Of a stretch of DNA of 64,000 nt, positions 9,141 through 20,904 are shown one piece after another. The notes under the pieces were generated by a model, which was not told where the DNA came from, ran no database searches, and was given only the letters and a program-made list of their open reading frames with translations. Positions within the stretch are counted from its first letter, which is position 1; the number at the start of each line of letters is the position of its first letter. The DNA is from Impatiens glandulifera (lineage: Eukaryota > Streptophyta > Magnoliopsida > Ericales > Balsaminaceae): contig NC_061867.1 of assembly GCF_907164915.1 (NCBI RefSeq), positions 45,232,242 to 45,296,241 of the forward strand, given 5' to 3'. Position numbers and translations under genes: made by a program.

Positions 9141-10384
9141 TCCTTAAATACATAAATAAATAAATAAATTAATTAATAAAACTAAAATTGAAATAGAATT
9201 AAAAGTCAAAGTAAAAAAAGTGAACGAGAACTTTCAAATTAAACAACAGGGAATAAATTATGATAGAAGAAAGTAGCCAAACACTATGGAATAAATTATG
9301 ATAAAAAGAAAGTAGTCAAACTTTGTGCTCTATGGAAAAAAAATATTTACCCTTTTTTGACGATTATTATTAAACAATAATTTTATTAATCTCTATTCAA
9401 CGCTTTAAATAATGTTGTTATATATTACTTAATATCAACCGTAATAAGGCCTATTATTATTTATCAATAACAACTTTTTTATGAGTAATTATTATTGGAG
9501 GCCGGTTACTGTTAAGCAAATAATAATCGTTTTATAAGTAGTTATTAAGCAATATAAATTGTTTCAAAGGTCATTACTCAATATTAATTACCATAATAGT
9601 GAGACCATTTTTTAAAATTACGTTTATTAAATTTAAATTTGAACTAAAGCTTATTTCAACTAACAAACTAACTTTATCATCAAATCAAATTGCATTCAAT
9701 CTTAGCCGACTTTTTGGTGTAGATAATGGTTGGTTGATTGATGCAAAACAAATTGTGGGTTTCACTGTATTTTATTATTTTGTTACGCTATAAGTGTTGA
9801 AACAATGAAATAGATTCTGAATTATTTTAAAGTGGATGCATACGAAGAATATGTAGGAGAGAAGGTACATTTTTAAGATAATCAACTGTCTTATTAGTCT
9901 CCAACACTGTTGTGAATGAATTTAAAAAAAGTTATATGAAGATGGAGTCTAGTATTTGTGGGCAATTTAGAAAAATAAAAATTTGATATGTAACGTATAT
10001 GAGAAATTTATGTCTATTTTCAACCATAATTAACGATGTTATAATATTTTAATTCGTTTTAGATGTTGAGGAAGTAAATTCAAATAAAATTTAGTATATA
10101 AAGAAAAATTTCAAATAAAATCATGTATATAAAAATATTTCAAACTAAGGAAAAGTGTACTGATTATCCATATATATTATTATTATTATTATTATTATTA
10201 TAGTAAATGAGATGGTTCCTTGTGTGATTAATCTGTTTATTTCTATAAAAATTATCTAAAAAAATTGAAACGTCATTTTTTTTATACTTTCGATGGTTTT
10301 CTATTATTTTAAGTTATTTCGATTTTCTTTTCATCATTCAAATTTAAGTAGATGTTAAACTTTGTTCAGTTCGGTGTCATTTTA
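9141..10384. other. AT-rich interval with no gene seen
   Basis: Only low-complexity AT sequence, an (ATT)n run near 10175-10201, and short chance ORFs. Confidence 0.5.
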
Positions 10385-11685
10385 AACGGATCAGATTTTT
10401 CGTCTCAGATTTTTGTAATCGGAATAATACTCTTATCCTTTGGTGGGTTGTTTGTTGTTCATACCCTCTGATTGTGTTAGTGATCTTTTCTCGAATCCGT
10501 GTTCATCTCCTTCTTATCAGCAAAGAAGATGAAATAATCGAATTTGAAATTATTTTTCGTTTTCCAACAAAGACTTACCGAAACTTGTATTTCATACGAC
10601 CTTTTATAGGTATGCTCTCGTGATTTGTACGAGGGTCTCACTATTTTAATCATATATGTAGATTTTTTTTATTATTTGACATGACTTTTTTCGGCATTGT
10701 TTACCATTCATCGGCTAAAGATAATTTTAACTATTACTCATAATATTTGGTAAAAAATTTTTTTAACACAGTTTCATTTGTTTGTTAGGTTTTCTCTACT
10801 TAAACTCTCAATAATTTCGTATTTAGAGTTATCGTCAACAAGTTGTATGAGCGTTAAGTATTTTATTGAGAATTTCATTTTGTAACTTGTTAATACAATT
10901 TAATATTTAGATAATCAATTATTTATTTTAATTTTTTAACATTATTTGGTATTATTTACTAATTAATATTATATATTTAACTTTCAATTGAATTTAATAA
11001 ATATTAATCCTCTTCACAATAAACAACTTAGAAAATATTTATTAGTCAACAAGTAACTCAATTGAAGATAAGTTAATAGAAGAGAATCAAACTTAAAAAA
11101 ACAAAAATAGAAAAACATTTCAAGTTAAAAAAATATTTTAGATGAATATTTTCAAATTCCTAACCTTTTTTTGAAATCAGGTCATTAATCATATATAATA
11201 AAAATACAAATTATGAAAATAAAATAATTTATTAAGTTAAATGAGAAAAGATATGATAAAAAAATAGCTAACAAAAAATGTAAACCTATTAATAGAATTA
11301 TGTTGGCCAAACAAACATAGAGATTAACATACAATTATGATTTTTTATGGAAAAAAACATAAAAACAATATACTTCCTAAATTCATTATTTTTTATGTTA
11401 AAGACAAAGTTAATTCATTATAAAATTGGTAGAGTATTATCAGACCCTGAAGATAATATGAGATTACAAATTTTATTGGTAAGTCAACCAAGATTTGAGA
11501 AAAAAAAAATTGGATGCATTAGGTACCAAACTAGTGCATTCCTGAGCCAAGAAAATTGAAGAGAAAGTGCTAGACTAGGTTCAAGGTCTGTTCCTAGACA
11601 TATAAATAGGATATATACAGAAAAGATTAGGTATCTGGGTCATTTTGGAATTTTGAGCATGATTTCTCTAGTCTTACATTCTTAA

Positions 11686-11735
11686 AGGATCTTATTCTTT
11701 TAGTTTCCCCATGCACACAATTGCAGCCATGTACA
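11686..11735 (+). promoter_or_regulatory. Conserved MIR395 upstream block, copy A
   Basis: Holds 'ATCTTATTCTTTTAG' followed by CATGCACACAATTGCA. The same block, in miRNA-sense orientation, lies upstream of all seven MIR395 copies. Its factor is unknown; sulfate-starvation control through SLIM1/EIL3 is established for MIR395 in Arabidopsis, but I cannot match this block to a published site. Confidence 0.65.
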
Positions 11736-11770
11736 AAGCTCAAACTACTTCCGGCTTGTCCACAGATAGC

Positions 11771-11777
11771 TATAAAT
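11771..11777 (+). promoter_or_regulatory. TATA box of MIR395 copy A
   Basis: TATAAAT, 147 bp before the mature miRNA 5' end. It is conserved as 'ctataaatt' in five other copies. Confidence 0.65.
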
Positions 11778-11843
11778 TGGATTTGGTTTCACATAATAAT
11801 TGGATCATCAAGAAAATAGAACCCATAAGGTGAAGGAGTTAAT

Positions 11844-11948
11844 TGTCCCCTTGAGTTTCCCTTGGACACTTCAATGAGAATTGTAATTAAAACTCCAATG
11901 GAGTTATTAACAATCTACTGAAGTGTTTGGGGGAACTTAAGGTGGCAC
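11844..11948 (+). ncRNA. MIR395: MIR395 copy A: microRNA395 precursor
   Basis: The mature miRNA is at 11918-11938 on the 3' arm. Its core TGAAGTGTTTGGGGGAACT is that of plant miR395. The final base is T where canonical miR395 has C. The 5' arm (gtccccttgagtttcccttggacacttcaatgag, about 11845-11878) pairs with it over more than 30 positions with a few mismatches, leaving a loop of about 40 nt. Plant miR395 guides cleavage of ATP sulfurylase and SULTR2;1-like transporter mRNAs and rises under sulfate starvation (established knowledge). A TATA box and a conserved upstream block precede it. Folding and small-RNA evidence are not available here, but the mature match and complementary arm make the call strong. 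Confidence 0.93.
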
Positions 11949-12079
11949 TTAACATGACAGAAGTTCAAAACACATCAAATTTATTTCACATTCAGAGTGT
12001 GTCTTAATTAGATATACCAATAATTAAATAAAATGGATGATATGGGTTAAATTGAGTTTATATCTAATTATTAATTTTT

Positions 12080-12720
12080 TGTATGGTGTGCACGTCAAGG
12101 AAATGGAGGTGATCAACAGTGTCGTGTGCAGTCACAGGACCACTGCAGCCGGCTTTCGGCAAACAACCGCGACCCAGCCCAGGCGAAGACGGGACTAGAG
12201 CCTCGGACCCATGCGGAAGGCCAGACCACAGGCCCAACACGTGCAAGAAATAGGCCTAGACCCAAGAGCTTAGGGAGTCAATGTCCAAAGGCATGGTCAA
12301 CATCGCTCGACCGCAATATGCCTCGCGTCCGCGGCTTGCGACCAACACTGCCCCCTCATTTTTCCTCCTCGTGTAGGCATGGAAGTCAACTGCATGGCTC
12401 ATTTAAAAAGGCTGCCGGATTTCTATCTTCTTAATTTCTCTACTAAATGATAAGATTTAAAAAAGGAAAGGGACCCTCATGCGAGAGGGAACATTTCCCC
12501 ATATTCTCGTAGCGCGCTAGTGTCCACAGCGAGCCTATCTTTCCTTCCAGTCAGTCTAAGATTAACGACGAATTATGGTCGAGAGTGTGGAAGGCCATAA
12601 ATGGCTTCTGTCCCAAATTAGACCGAACTTTGAGACGATTCAAGGTCGGATGCCTTTAAAAGGATTCACATATCGTTTCAAATAGTGAAGAGGATTCACA
12701 TGTAGACGAGAAATGAAGCT
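12080..12720. other. GC-rich island of unknown origin
   Basis: About 640 bp of markedly GC-richer sequence within AT-rich DNA, beginning around 'gtgtcgtgtgcagtcacagg'. A 102-codon ORF at 12126-12434 (+) lies inside but has no recognised domain and a composition (Arg, Pro, Ser, Thr) typical of chance ORFs in GC-rich DNA. It interrupts the spacing between block Y copy 1 and the copia element. It may be an LTR or TRIM fragment; no ends were found. Confidence 0.45.
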
Positions 12721-15001
12721 CAATGAACAAATGTACCGATAAAATAAAATAAAAGAAGTTAGTTTAAAGGAGAGTAAAATCCAAACACTGTTATTTCAAA
12801 TTTATTATTTATATTTATAAATAATATTTTTTATGTTTTATATTTTACTTTTTTTTTGTATTAATTAAGGCAATGAAATGAAAAATATAACGAAAATAAT
12901 AAAACAAGATAAACAAACTGGCCCAAAGGCCAGTTGGCGGGTCGCTCGCGGGTGTGGTATGCGAGCTGGAGCAAGGGAAAAGGCTTAGTACTTTGTGTTA
13001 TTTATCTAATAAAGATTTCATGGTATAGGTCTAGGTGTATCATCACAGCAAGGTTAGGACAAACAACCAAATCTTATGCAACTTCAATAAAGATAATAAA
13101 AAAATGGATTTCAAAAGTAAATTGTAATCAATTTCAGAATATAATCAATCTGTAGTAACCAAACTAATGATAAAACAGTTACATATCTTGTCTTTAATTA
13201 AAAAAAATGTATATACATGATGTTACAAATAAATTAAATAAATTAGAATATATAAAGGACAAAATCACTAGAATATAATGTTGATTTGAGGAATGTATTG
13301 AACACATTTCCCTTAAAACAGTTACATCGTCTCCTGTTTGTGTTGAAGTTTATCTCAGATAACTGTCTCCCAAGGTACAACGAATCTAGTAATGATTCTG
13401 CACTGAAACCACCACGCATCGAATTTGATTAATGTACCTGAACTATCACCAGTTTTCAACGAAAAATATCGAGCAAAGAACTCGAAGAACACTCACAAAA
13501 TAAGAAGAGGGTTTTTGGAATTCTAAAGTGAGAAAAAATAAAAGATGAAATATTGTAAATAAATAAAAAATTGGTATATATTGCTGAAAATTAAACTTTC
13601 AAATAAAACATGCAAACGTTTATTAGAAATAATTACCCATTCATTTATCAATTAATATATAACTAATTAACATCTTTGCTTATACGTTCATTTGCTGAAA
13701 TGCAATGCTAGACATTAATTATTTCATTCTAGCTAATGAAAACTCCATACGTTATCAAACTAATTAAAGTCGAATGTTTATCATAACATTAAACTTTAAT
13801 TTTATAATTAGGCATTAAATATTAATTAAATAATTACTATTTAGTTATAATTTAGATTAAATTCACGTTAATTCACGTTTAAATTTGTGTGAATTTTATT
13901 TGATTTTAATTATTCATAATTTTATTTCCATTCATTAATGAAATTAGTTTAATTCCAACAATTTTCCATATTAATATAAATTGAAAGATTAACCCGGTGA
14001 AATGTTCAACAATTGAATTCTACATAGGATAGGTAGATGTAACACTTTGAACATTCTCTTATGAAAGTATATAATTTTACTAACCGATTAGTATAATCAA
14101 TGTCCTTGAACTATTCTGTCATTTGTGTAAACGATTACACACTTTTACATAGAATTCTCCATGATACATGTTAAACTCTCATGGTTGTGTCCGTTTTGGC
14201 CATGGAACACATGTCTAGCTCTCTGTGAGAGGATCTAGAATTGAGTCGTGCAATTCTTTCGAAGCGGCCCCAATTCTCCCTCACATAGGTGATCTTTTTG
14301 CTCATAAAGAATCATTAAAAATGATATGCTTATCCTCGTCAAAATATATATTATTTCATTATAAGATTAATCCTTAACAATAATTTTCCAAGTCAGTACA
14401 ATTAGGTTGTCCCATTAAACCTAGTTCTTGGGATCTCCAGTCTTCATATGTTGAGTTTTCATTCATATCAACTTATAGTTGACTCATGTCTTAAAAAACT
14501 TTCAAACTAACTCTCTATTCAATAATTTAGTTAGTGGATCCACAATGTTATCTTTGACTTATATAGTTAAATTTGATAACTCGATTGGAGAGTATAGTCT
14601 AATGACATTATGTTTAAGATTTGTATGTCTATACTTTGTCATTGACTCTAAGCTTGTCCAATTTCAAATTACTATCACAATAATTAGAAATTTCTGTTGA
14701 TACATTGTTAGTTAACCTTGTAACATCTTTTAATAAGAATCATAGTCATTCGTACAATTTTATCATTTAATTTTTTTATGAAAATATTGTTTACTTAGTT
14801 AACTAGAAGACAAAATGTCTTTGAACTATTATGTCTTATGTAAACGATTATATATATCTATATATATTACATAAAAATATTTTACTTTTCGACATAAGTC
14901 AAAAATATAGATTATAATGTTTAATTTATCCATCATAATTTTCTTAGAAGATTTCCATACATAGATTGCACTTCTATGTGTAAACATATTTACTTTTAGA
15001 T
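12721..15001. other. Interval with no gene seen
   Basis: Mostly AT-rich. A less AT-rich stretch at about 14160-14310 ('gtccgttttggccatggaacac', 'gcggccccaattctccctc') looks like degraded transposon DNA, but I cannot assign it. The phrase 'ttgaactatt.tgtc...gtaaacgatta' occurs twice (about 14104 and 14822), so part of it is duplicated. Confidence 0.4.
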
Positions 15002-15006
15002 GTTAA
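15002..15006 (+). repeat. Target-site duplication of the copia element, left
   Basis: GTTAA, identical to 19393-19397, directly abuts the LTR start. Confidence 0.9.
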
Positions 15007-15376
15007 TGTTGAGTTATGGAGCCTACACTTATAATAAACTCTACAATTATCAATTATAGTTTATTGAGTTTGTATTTGGTTTTGGGCTTGGGCCTGACCA
15101 AGAGTTATTTATGTTTTATTACCTTAATATTTACCCTATAAATATGTGATTATTAAGGGTTTACATAAGTTAGACAAAATTCTAGAGATATAAAGTGCGA
15201 GGCAAAAACTTTGTATTCCTTCTTTTTATTCATAATGAAATCTGGTGGCGGCTGAAGTGGACGTAGCTCAATTTGAGTGAACCTCTATAAATTTGTGTCT
15301 TCTTGTGTTCTTCTTTCTTGAGTGTTTTTATAGATCATTTCAGGCAGGTCGGATTTGGGAGATACAAATTCTAACA
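15007..15376 (+). repeat. 5' LTR of the copia element
   Basis: 370 bp, TGTTGAGTTATGG to ATTCTAACA, with a 'ctataaatatg' TATA-like element near 15136. Confidence 0.95.
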
Positions 15377-15378
15377 AC

Positions 15379-15390
15379 TTGAATCAGAGA
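15379..15390 (+). other. Degenerate primer-binding site of the copia element
   Basis: TTGAATCAGAGA starts 2 bp after the LTR. It resembles TTGGTATCAGAG, the initiator-tRNA-Met site used by most plant copia elements. Confidence 0.55.
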
Positions 15391-15415
15391 AGCTAGGCTA
15401 GATCTGAGCATTGGA

Positions 15416-15892
15416 AATGATGGAAAACGAGAACAGTTTAGGACACGGTATTAGAAGATTCGATGTGATAGATTATGTCTTCTAGAGGATGCAGATTGAA
15501 TATTATCTCTATGGAAAGAAGCTTCATATTCCTTTGAGTGAGAAACCAGAGAAGACGGATGAAGCTGAATGAAAACTCCTTGATAGACAGGTTTTGAGAG
15601 TTGTCCGATTGACGCTAACCAAGACAGTTGCTCACAATGTAGCAAAAGAGAAGACCACCATGGGTCTAATGAAAGCTCTTTCTAATATGTATGTGAAACT
15701 ATCTGCTAACAATAAGGTATATCTAATGAAATGACTCTTTTACTTAAGAATGGTTGATGGTACTTCTGTCACTACTCATTTAAACGAATTTAATACAATT
15801 GTGAATCAACTACTATCTGTTGAGATTGATTTTAGGGATGAAGTTAGTGCCTAATTTTGTTAGCATCTCTACCAAATAGTTGAGAACCTATG
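15416..15892 (+). pseudogene. Copia gag (UBN2-type) remnant
   Basis: In one frame from the ATG at 15416 the translation reads like a plant copia gag: 'RFDVIDYVF-RMQIEYYLYGKKLHIPL', then 'LDRQVLRVVRLTLTK', 'MGLMKALSNMYVK' and 'THLNEFNTIVNQLLS'. Stops interrupt it at the expected tryptophans ('F-W-x-M-Q' and 'E-W-K-L-L') and at three or more later sites. The CCHC zinc knuckle that should follow is missing: only about 25 bp separate the gag end from the protease, so a deletion has removed it. It encodes nothing functional now. Confidence 0.8.
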
Positions 15893-15912
15893 ATAGCCCG
15901 ATAGATTCATGA

Positions 15913-17205
15913 GTTTTGGACTCGGGAGCGTTTTTCCACACCACTCCCCACAAAGAATTAATGAAGAATTGTGTGGCTGGAAACTGTGGTAAGTTTATCT
16001 CACAGATGGTGAGCCACTAGATATTGTTGGCATGGGGGATATCAAATTGAAGATGGAAAATGGTTCTGTTTGGAAGATTAATAAGGTGAGACACATTTTA
16101 GGTTTAATGCGCAATCTGATTTCTGTTACACAACTTAATGAAGAAGGTCACAATTTCAGTTGTGGAAATAGTGCGTGGAGGGTGACTAAAGGAGCAATAG
16201 TTGTTGCTCGAGGTTACAAAACAGGAACGTTATACACGACTTCAACTTGTAGAGAAACATTTATTGCTGTAGTTGATGACTCAAAGAACAATGAGTTGTG
16301 GCATTGCAGGTTGGGCCATATGAGCGAAAAAGGGATGAAAATTCTTTTGAAGAATTGACAGATTCCAAAACTGAAGTCTGTTGAACATCAATTATGTGAA
16401 AACTGCATTCTTGGAAAATAGAAACGAGTGAGTTTCTTAAAGATTGGAAAGGAGCTCAAAAAGAAAGACTAAAGTTGGTACACACTGATGTGTGGGGACC
16501 TGCACCTGTTTCTTCTATTGGCGAATCATACAACTATGTGACTTTTATATATGATTCAACAAGAAAAGTATGAGTTTATTTTTTGAAACACAAGTCTGAA
16601 GTATTTGTTATTTTAAAGAAGTGGTAGACTTTGGTTGAAAATGAGACAAATCAGAAGGTTAAATGCTTAAGATCCGACAACAGAGGGGAGTACATCAGTT
16701 CATATTTCAAAGAATATTGTGATATAAATGGGATCAGTATGGTGAATACTATTCACAAACGCCTCAAGAGAATAGAGTAGTTGAACGAATGAATCGAACA
16801 TTGAATGAACGTGCTAGGAGCATGAGATTACATGCAGGACTGTCTAAAACTTTATGGGAAGAAGATATCAATATTGTTGCCTACTTGATAAACAGGGGAC
16901 CCTCTATTCCTCTTGAATTCAGAATTCCTAAAGAAGTCTGGAGTAATAAAAAGGTAAACATTTCTTATTTGAAAGTGTTTGGTTGTTTATCATATATTCA
17001 TATTAATGAATGTGATAGGAGCAATCATGATCCAAAATCTAATAAATATTTTTTTATTGGTTATGGTGATATCGATTTTGGTTATCGTTTCTGGGATAAT
17101 CAAAATCGGAAGATCATTCGTAGTAGAAATGTTATCTTCAATGAATAAGTTCTCTACAAAGATTATGTTGGGAAGGCATCAGATGGTGATTCTAAATTGA
17201 AAGAG
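15913..17205 (+). pseudogene. Copia protease and integrase remnant
   Basis: The protease active site D-S-G is at 15919-15927 ('VLDSGAFFHTTP'). After a frameshift the pre-integrase region is open at 16032-16358 (108 codons, 'ELWHCRLGHMSEKGMKIL'), and the 'LCENCILGK' that completes the HHCC zinc site follows a stop. The integrase core shows 'HTDVWGP' and 'SDNRGEY' (first and second acidic residues of D-D-E) with several stops. It then reopens at 16789-17148 (119 codons), which ends in the copia 'FGCLSYIHI' and 'FIGYGDIDFGYRFWD' motifs. Confidence 0.88.
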
Positions 17206-17489
17206 ACTAGTATGGTCGATTTGAGATAATTTTCAGCTAAATATATACTGACTATCGAAGAAGACCAGTGTGTTATTGAAGATGAAATCGTTGAGAACGT
17301 GGCCCTAGAGACAAATCAGCAAACACCGGTTATACAAATGAGAAGATCATCAAGGAATCGAAAACCAGTTGAGAGGTGGGCTCCATCTTTGAAATATATA
17401 TTGTTGATAGATAGAGGTAAACCTGAATGCTATGAGGAAGCAATATAATCTGATGAATCGGTTAAGTGAGAGTCTATGATGAAAGATGA

Positions 17490-18960
17490 GAGGGACTCTT
17501 TGACGTTGAATTAGACTTGGGAGCTCACTAAGCTACCAAAGGGAAAAAAAGCACTTCACAACAAATGGGTCTTCAGGATTAAAGAATAACATGATAAAAC
17601 CATGAGGTATAAGGCAAGATTGGTTGTGAAAGGATTTCAACATAAAGAAGGTATTGACTACAATGAGATCTTCTCTCCAATAGTTAAATTGATGACAATC
17701 AGAACTATTTTGAGTTTGGTTGTGAAAGAAGACCTTCATCTTCAACAAATGGATGTCAAAACTGATTTTCTTCATGGTGATTTAGATGAAGAGATTTACA
17801 TGCAACAACCAGAAGGATTTGAAATCAAAGGAAAAGATGAGCTTGTGTGTAAACTTTAGAAAAGTCTGTATGGTTTGAAATAAACTCCAAGACAATGGTA
17901 CATGAAGTTCGATATCTTCATGAAAAGTAATAATTTTCTAAGGTGTGAAGCTGATCATTGCTGCTATATCAAGAGCTTTGATAAATCGTACATTATTATA
18001 CTCCTATACGTTGATGACATGTTGATTGCTGGAGCAAGTTTGTATGAGATTAACAAGCTCAAGAAAGAGTTGTCTGAAAAGTTTGCAATGAAGGATTTGG
18101 GTGCTGCAAAACAAATCATTGGGATGAGAATTTTCAAGGATGGAGAAGTTCTCAAGCTTTTACAAGAAGAATATGTGAAGAGAGTTCTTAACAGGTTCAA
18201 CTTGTATGATGCAAAACCAGTTACCACCCCCTTAACTAGTCACTTCAGACTATCGAAAGATTAGTCGTCTTCAACAGAGGATGAAAAAATTACATGGACA
18301 CTATTCCATATGCCCTTACCATTAGTTGTATTATGTATGCGATGGTTTGTACAAGACCATACATAGCACATGCAGTGGGAGTTGTTAGCAGGTTCATGAG
18401 CAACCCAGGTAGACAACATTAATAATCAATAAAGTGGATACTACGATACTTAAGAGGAAGTACGAGTCTCACTTTGTGTTTTCGAAAGTCTAATATGGGT
18501 TTGGAAGGATATGTTGATGCTGACAATGGTGGTGATGTTGATAGTAGGAAGAGCACAACAAGGTACATTTATACTCTAAGAGGTACTGCAATCAGTTGGG
18601 TTTCAAAATTGTAGAAGATTGTTGCTCTTTTTAGTTGTGAGGAAGAGTATATTTTTGTGACAAAGGCTGCTAAGAAGATGATGTGGTTATAACCCTTTTT
18701 GCGAGAATTAGGTCAAGACTTTGAGAAGTGTGTTGCGATGCGACAGTTAGAGTCTCATTCATTTGGCAAAGAATCCAGTTTATCATGAAAGAACGAAGCA
18801 TATACATGTTCGTTATCATTTCATCTGGTTAGCTTTAAAAGATGGAGTATTAGCTCTTGAGAAGATTCTAGGGAGTGAGAATCCAACTGATATGTTGACG
18901 AAAGCTGTGACAAATGACAAACTGAAGTTGTGTGCAACTTCAGTTGGTCTTCTTCGTTAA
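17490..18960 (+). pseudogene. Copia reverse transcriptase and RNase H remnant
   Basis: The reverse transcriptase begins 'WELTKLPKGKKAL.NKWVFRIK' near 17519. The open part 17602-17859 has 'RYKARLVVKGF', 'FSPIVKL' and 'QQMDVKTDFLHGDL'. The part 17902-18264 holds the catalytic Y-V-D-D (18007-18018) and 'KFAMKDLGAAKQIIGM'. Stops fall at 'KSLYGLK' and at the following 'TPRQWY'. RNase H is recognisable at 18510-18660 ('GYVDADNGGDVDSRKSTT', 'AISWVSKL', 'SCEEEY') and the tail at 18763-18960 ends 'MLTKAVTNDKLK'. Most stops look like transitions from TGG, CAA/CAG or CGA codons. Confidence 0.9.
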
Positions 18961-19010
18961 GACACCGGATGGAAAATTGCCACCGATCTAGAGATGATAA
19001 AGTTAGTCTC

Positions 19011-19022
19011 CAAGTGGGAGAT
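19011..19022 (+). other. Polypurine tract of the copia element
   Basis: AAGTGGGAGATT directly precedes the 3' LTR start, the classic copia arrangement. Confidence 0.85.
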
Positions 19023-19392
19023 TGTTGAGTTATGAAGTCTATACTTATAATAAACTTTACAATTGTCAATTATAGTTTATTGGGTTTGTATTTGGTTTTG
19101 GACTTGGGTTTGACCAAGAGTTATTTAGGTTTTATTACCTGAATGTTTACTCTATAAATATGTGATTATTAAGGGTTTACATAAGTTAGACATAATTTTA
19201 GAGATATAAAGTGTGAGGCAAAAACTCTGTATTCTTTCTTCTTCTTCATAGTGAAATCTGGCGGCGGCTTAAGTGGACGTAGCTCAATTTGAGTGAACCA
19301 TTATAAATTTGTGTATTCTTGTGTTCTTCTTTCTTGAGTGTTTTTACAGATCATTTCAGGCAGGTCGGATTTGGAATATACAAATCCTAACA
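19023..19392 (+). repeat. 3' LTR of the copia element
   Basis: 370 bp, same length as the 5' LTR, ending ATCCTAACA. Confidence 0.95.
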
Positions 19393-19397
19393 GTTAA
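19393..19397 (+). repeat. Target-site duplication of the copia element, right
   Basis: GTTAA, matching 15002-15006. Confidence 0.9.
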
Positions 19398-20904
19398 GTC
19401 TTTCATTTAATAATATTAATATATCACTTGATAAGAGTATTATATTTTGTGTAGTGCAATTCACATCCTTAATGAATTTAATCATTTTTATCGTAATTTT
19501 CAACGATAAAAATATCGTACAAAAGACACGTAATGAATTATTTTTTATTGTCTTCATGATATATATAATTGTCACATTCACTCTTAATCAAAGTATGATC
19601 AAATTTTCATATCATTATTTTTCAAAAAAAAAAAAAATTTCATATCATTATTAAAAATTGTTATAAGTCATACAAAGACTTTATAAAAAAAATCATCTAT
19701 TTCATAAAACCATTTTGAAGACATTGGTTCTTCAATTTTTTTATGAGAGTAATGTCAAAGAAATGACATGTTTCTTGATCTCAAATCCTCAAATTTTAAA
19801 TATGGATTTAAACATCAACTCAACAAATATAAACAAGACATTTTCTTGTTATTTTATTTTTTTTATAAATTGCGCAACTTTATCTTTTATAGAGAACATA
19901 TTTTTCTAACAATAAATTATCCTTTTACATAATATACACAATTATTTGTGTATTATTATCAATAAATATATTTGCCCCCACAATTCATGTTGGTACCCTT
20001 TCTTTTAAAAAAATCACACACATTTATGATTTAAATCAATGATTTTCTAATCAAGAAAATGTCACACAATTCCTTTACAAATTTCTTTTGTTATACTTAT
20101 CATACAAAGAATAAGATAACATTATTATAAATATTTAATTGAATAAAACATAATTTCTATACAAGATATTAGAATATTTATTCATATATAAATCATTCTT
20201 CACATAATCTCTACATAAGAAATTATAATATTTAATCAATTAAAATATTTAATCAAATAAATATTCACCATGTCATATTATTTCTACAAAAGAAATCATA
20301 ATGTTTCAAACATCTTTGCCGAAGCCGCTTAAAAATTTATATTGGTTGCACGTTTGCATCCCATAATATCGACACGTTTGCCACATTATTTGTCAAATCA
20401 AACACAACTTTTCTGGTAATTAATAGATTTTAAAAACATCAAATTAAACAAGTCTTTATGATGAAATTGAACCATGTATATCAAATATATAATAAAATAA
20501 TATAATCAAATATGTCATATATATTATAATTACTTCATATATCATTAAGCAAATACCTTTCTAAAATACATCAATAATGGACAATTTATCTTTAATCAAA
20601 TATAAAATAACTAATTATTATAAATAATTATTCATGTCATCAATTCGTCAATTTCTTAATTAAAGATGACTTTTAACTTTCCGCAAAAGTTATTGTATAC
20701 CAAAAGAAACAATAATGTTACGAAAAAATTTAGAATATTTTATTAAAACAAATTAGATATACAATAATATTTATTCACGTGTATATATATAAATAACAAT
20801 TTAATCATACATATTATGAATTAACACAATTTACATGTATAAGCAATCACTTAGTAACACAATATATATAACTACAAATGTTACACTGTATTTGGTTCTG
20901 CATC
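19398..20904. other. AT-rich interval with no gene seen
   Basis: Strongly AT-rich, with chance ORFs of low-complexity composition only. Confidence 0.5.

Larger units (their letters stand above)
10385..12010 (+). repeat. Duplicated block Y, copy 1 (contains MIR395 copy A)
   Basis: About 1.6 kb similar along its length to 20905-22460. Landmarks in both copies are 'ggatcagatttttc.tctc', 'ggtgggttgtttgtt', 'ttggccaaacaaacat', 'agaaagtgctagactaggtt' and the MIR395 promoter and hairpin. Similarity is highest near the hairpin, which fits selection on it. Confidence 0.8.
15007..19392 (+). mobile_element. Complete but inactive Ty1/copia retrotransposon
   Basis: 4,386 bp with two 370-bp LTRs (TGTTG...TAACA) and a perfect 5-bp target duplication GTTAA. 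It also has a degenerate tRNA-Met primer site and a polypurine tract (aagtgggagat). The gene order gag, protease, integrase, reverse transcriptase, RNase H defines Ty1/copia. Every domain carries stops or frameshifts. The LTRs differ at roughly 30 of 370 positions by eye (about 92% identity), so the insertion is not recent. It lies between two MIR395 copies that share a duplication origin. Confidence 0.95.

Noticed and set aside
12126..12434. 102-codon ORF in the GC-rich island
   Set aside because: No domain, no promoter or start context, and a composition expected by chance in GC-rich DNA.
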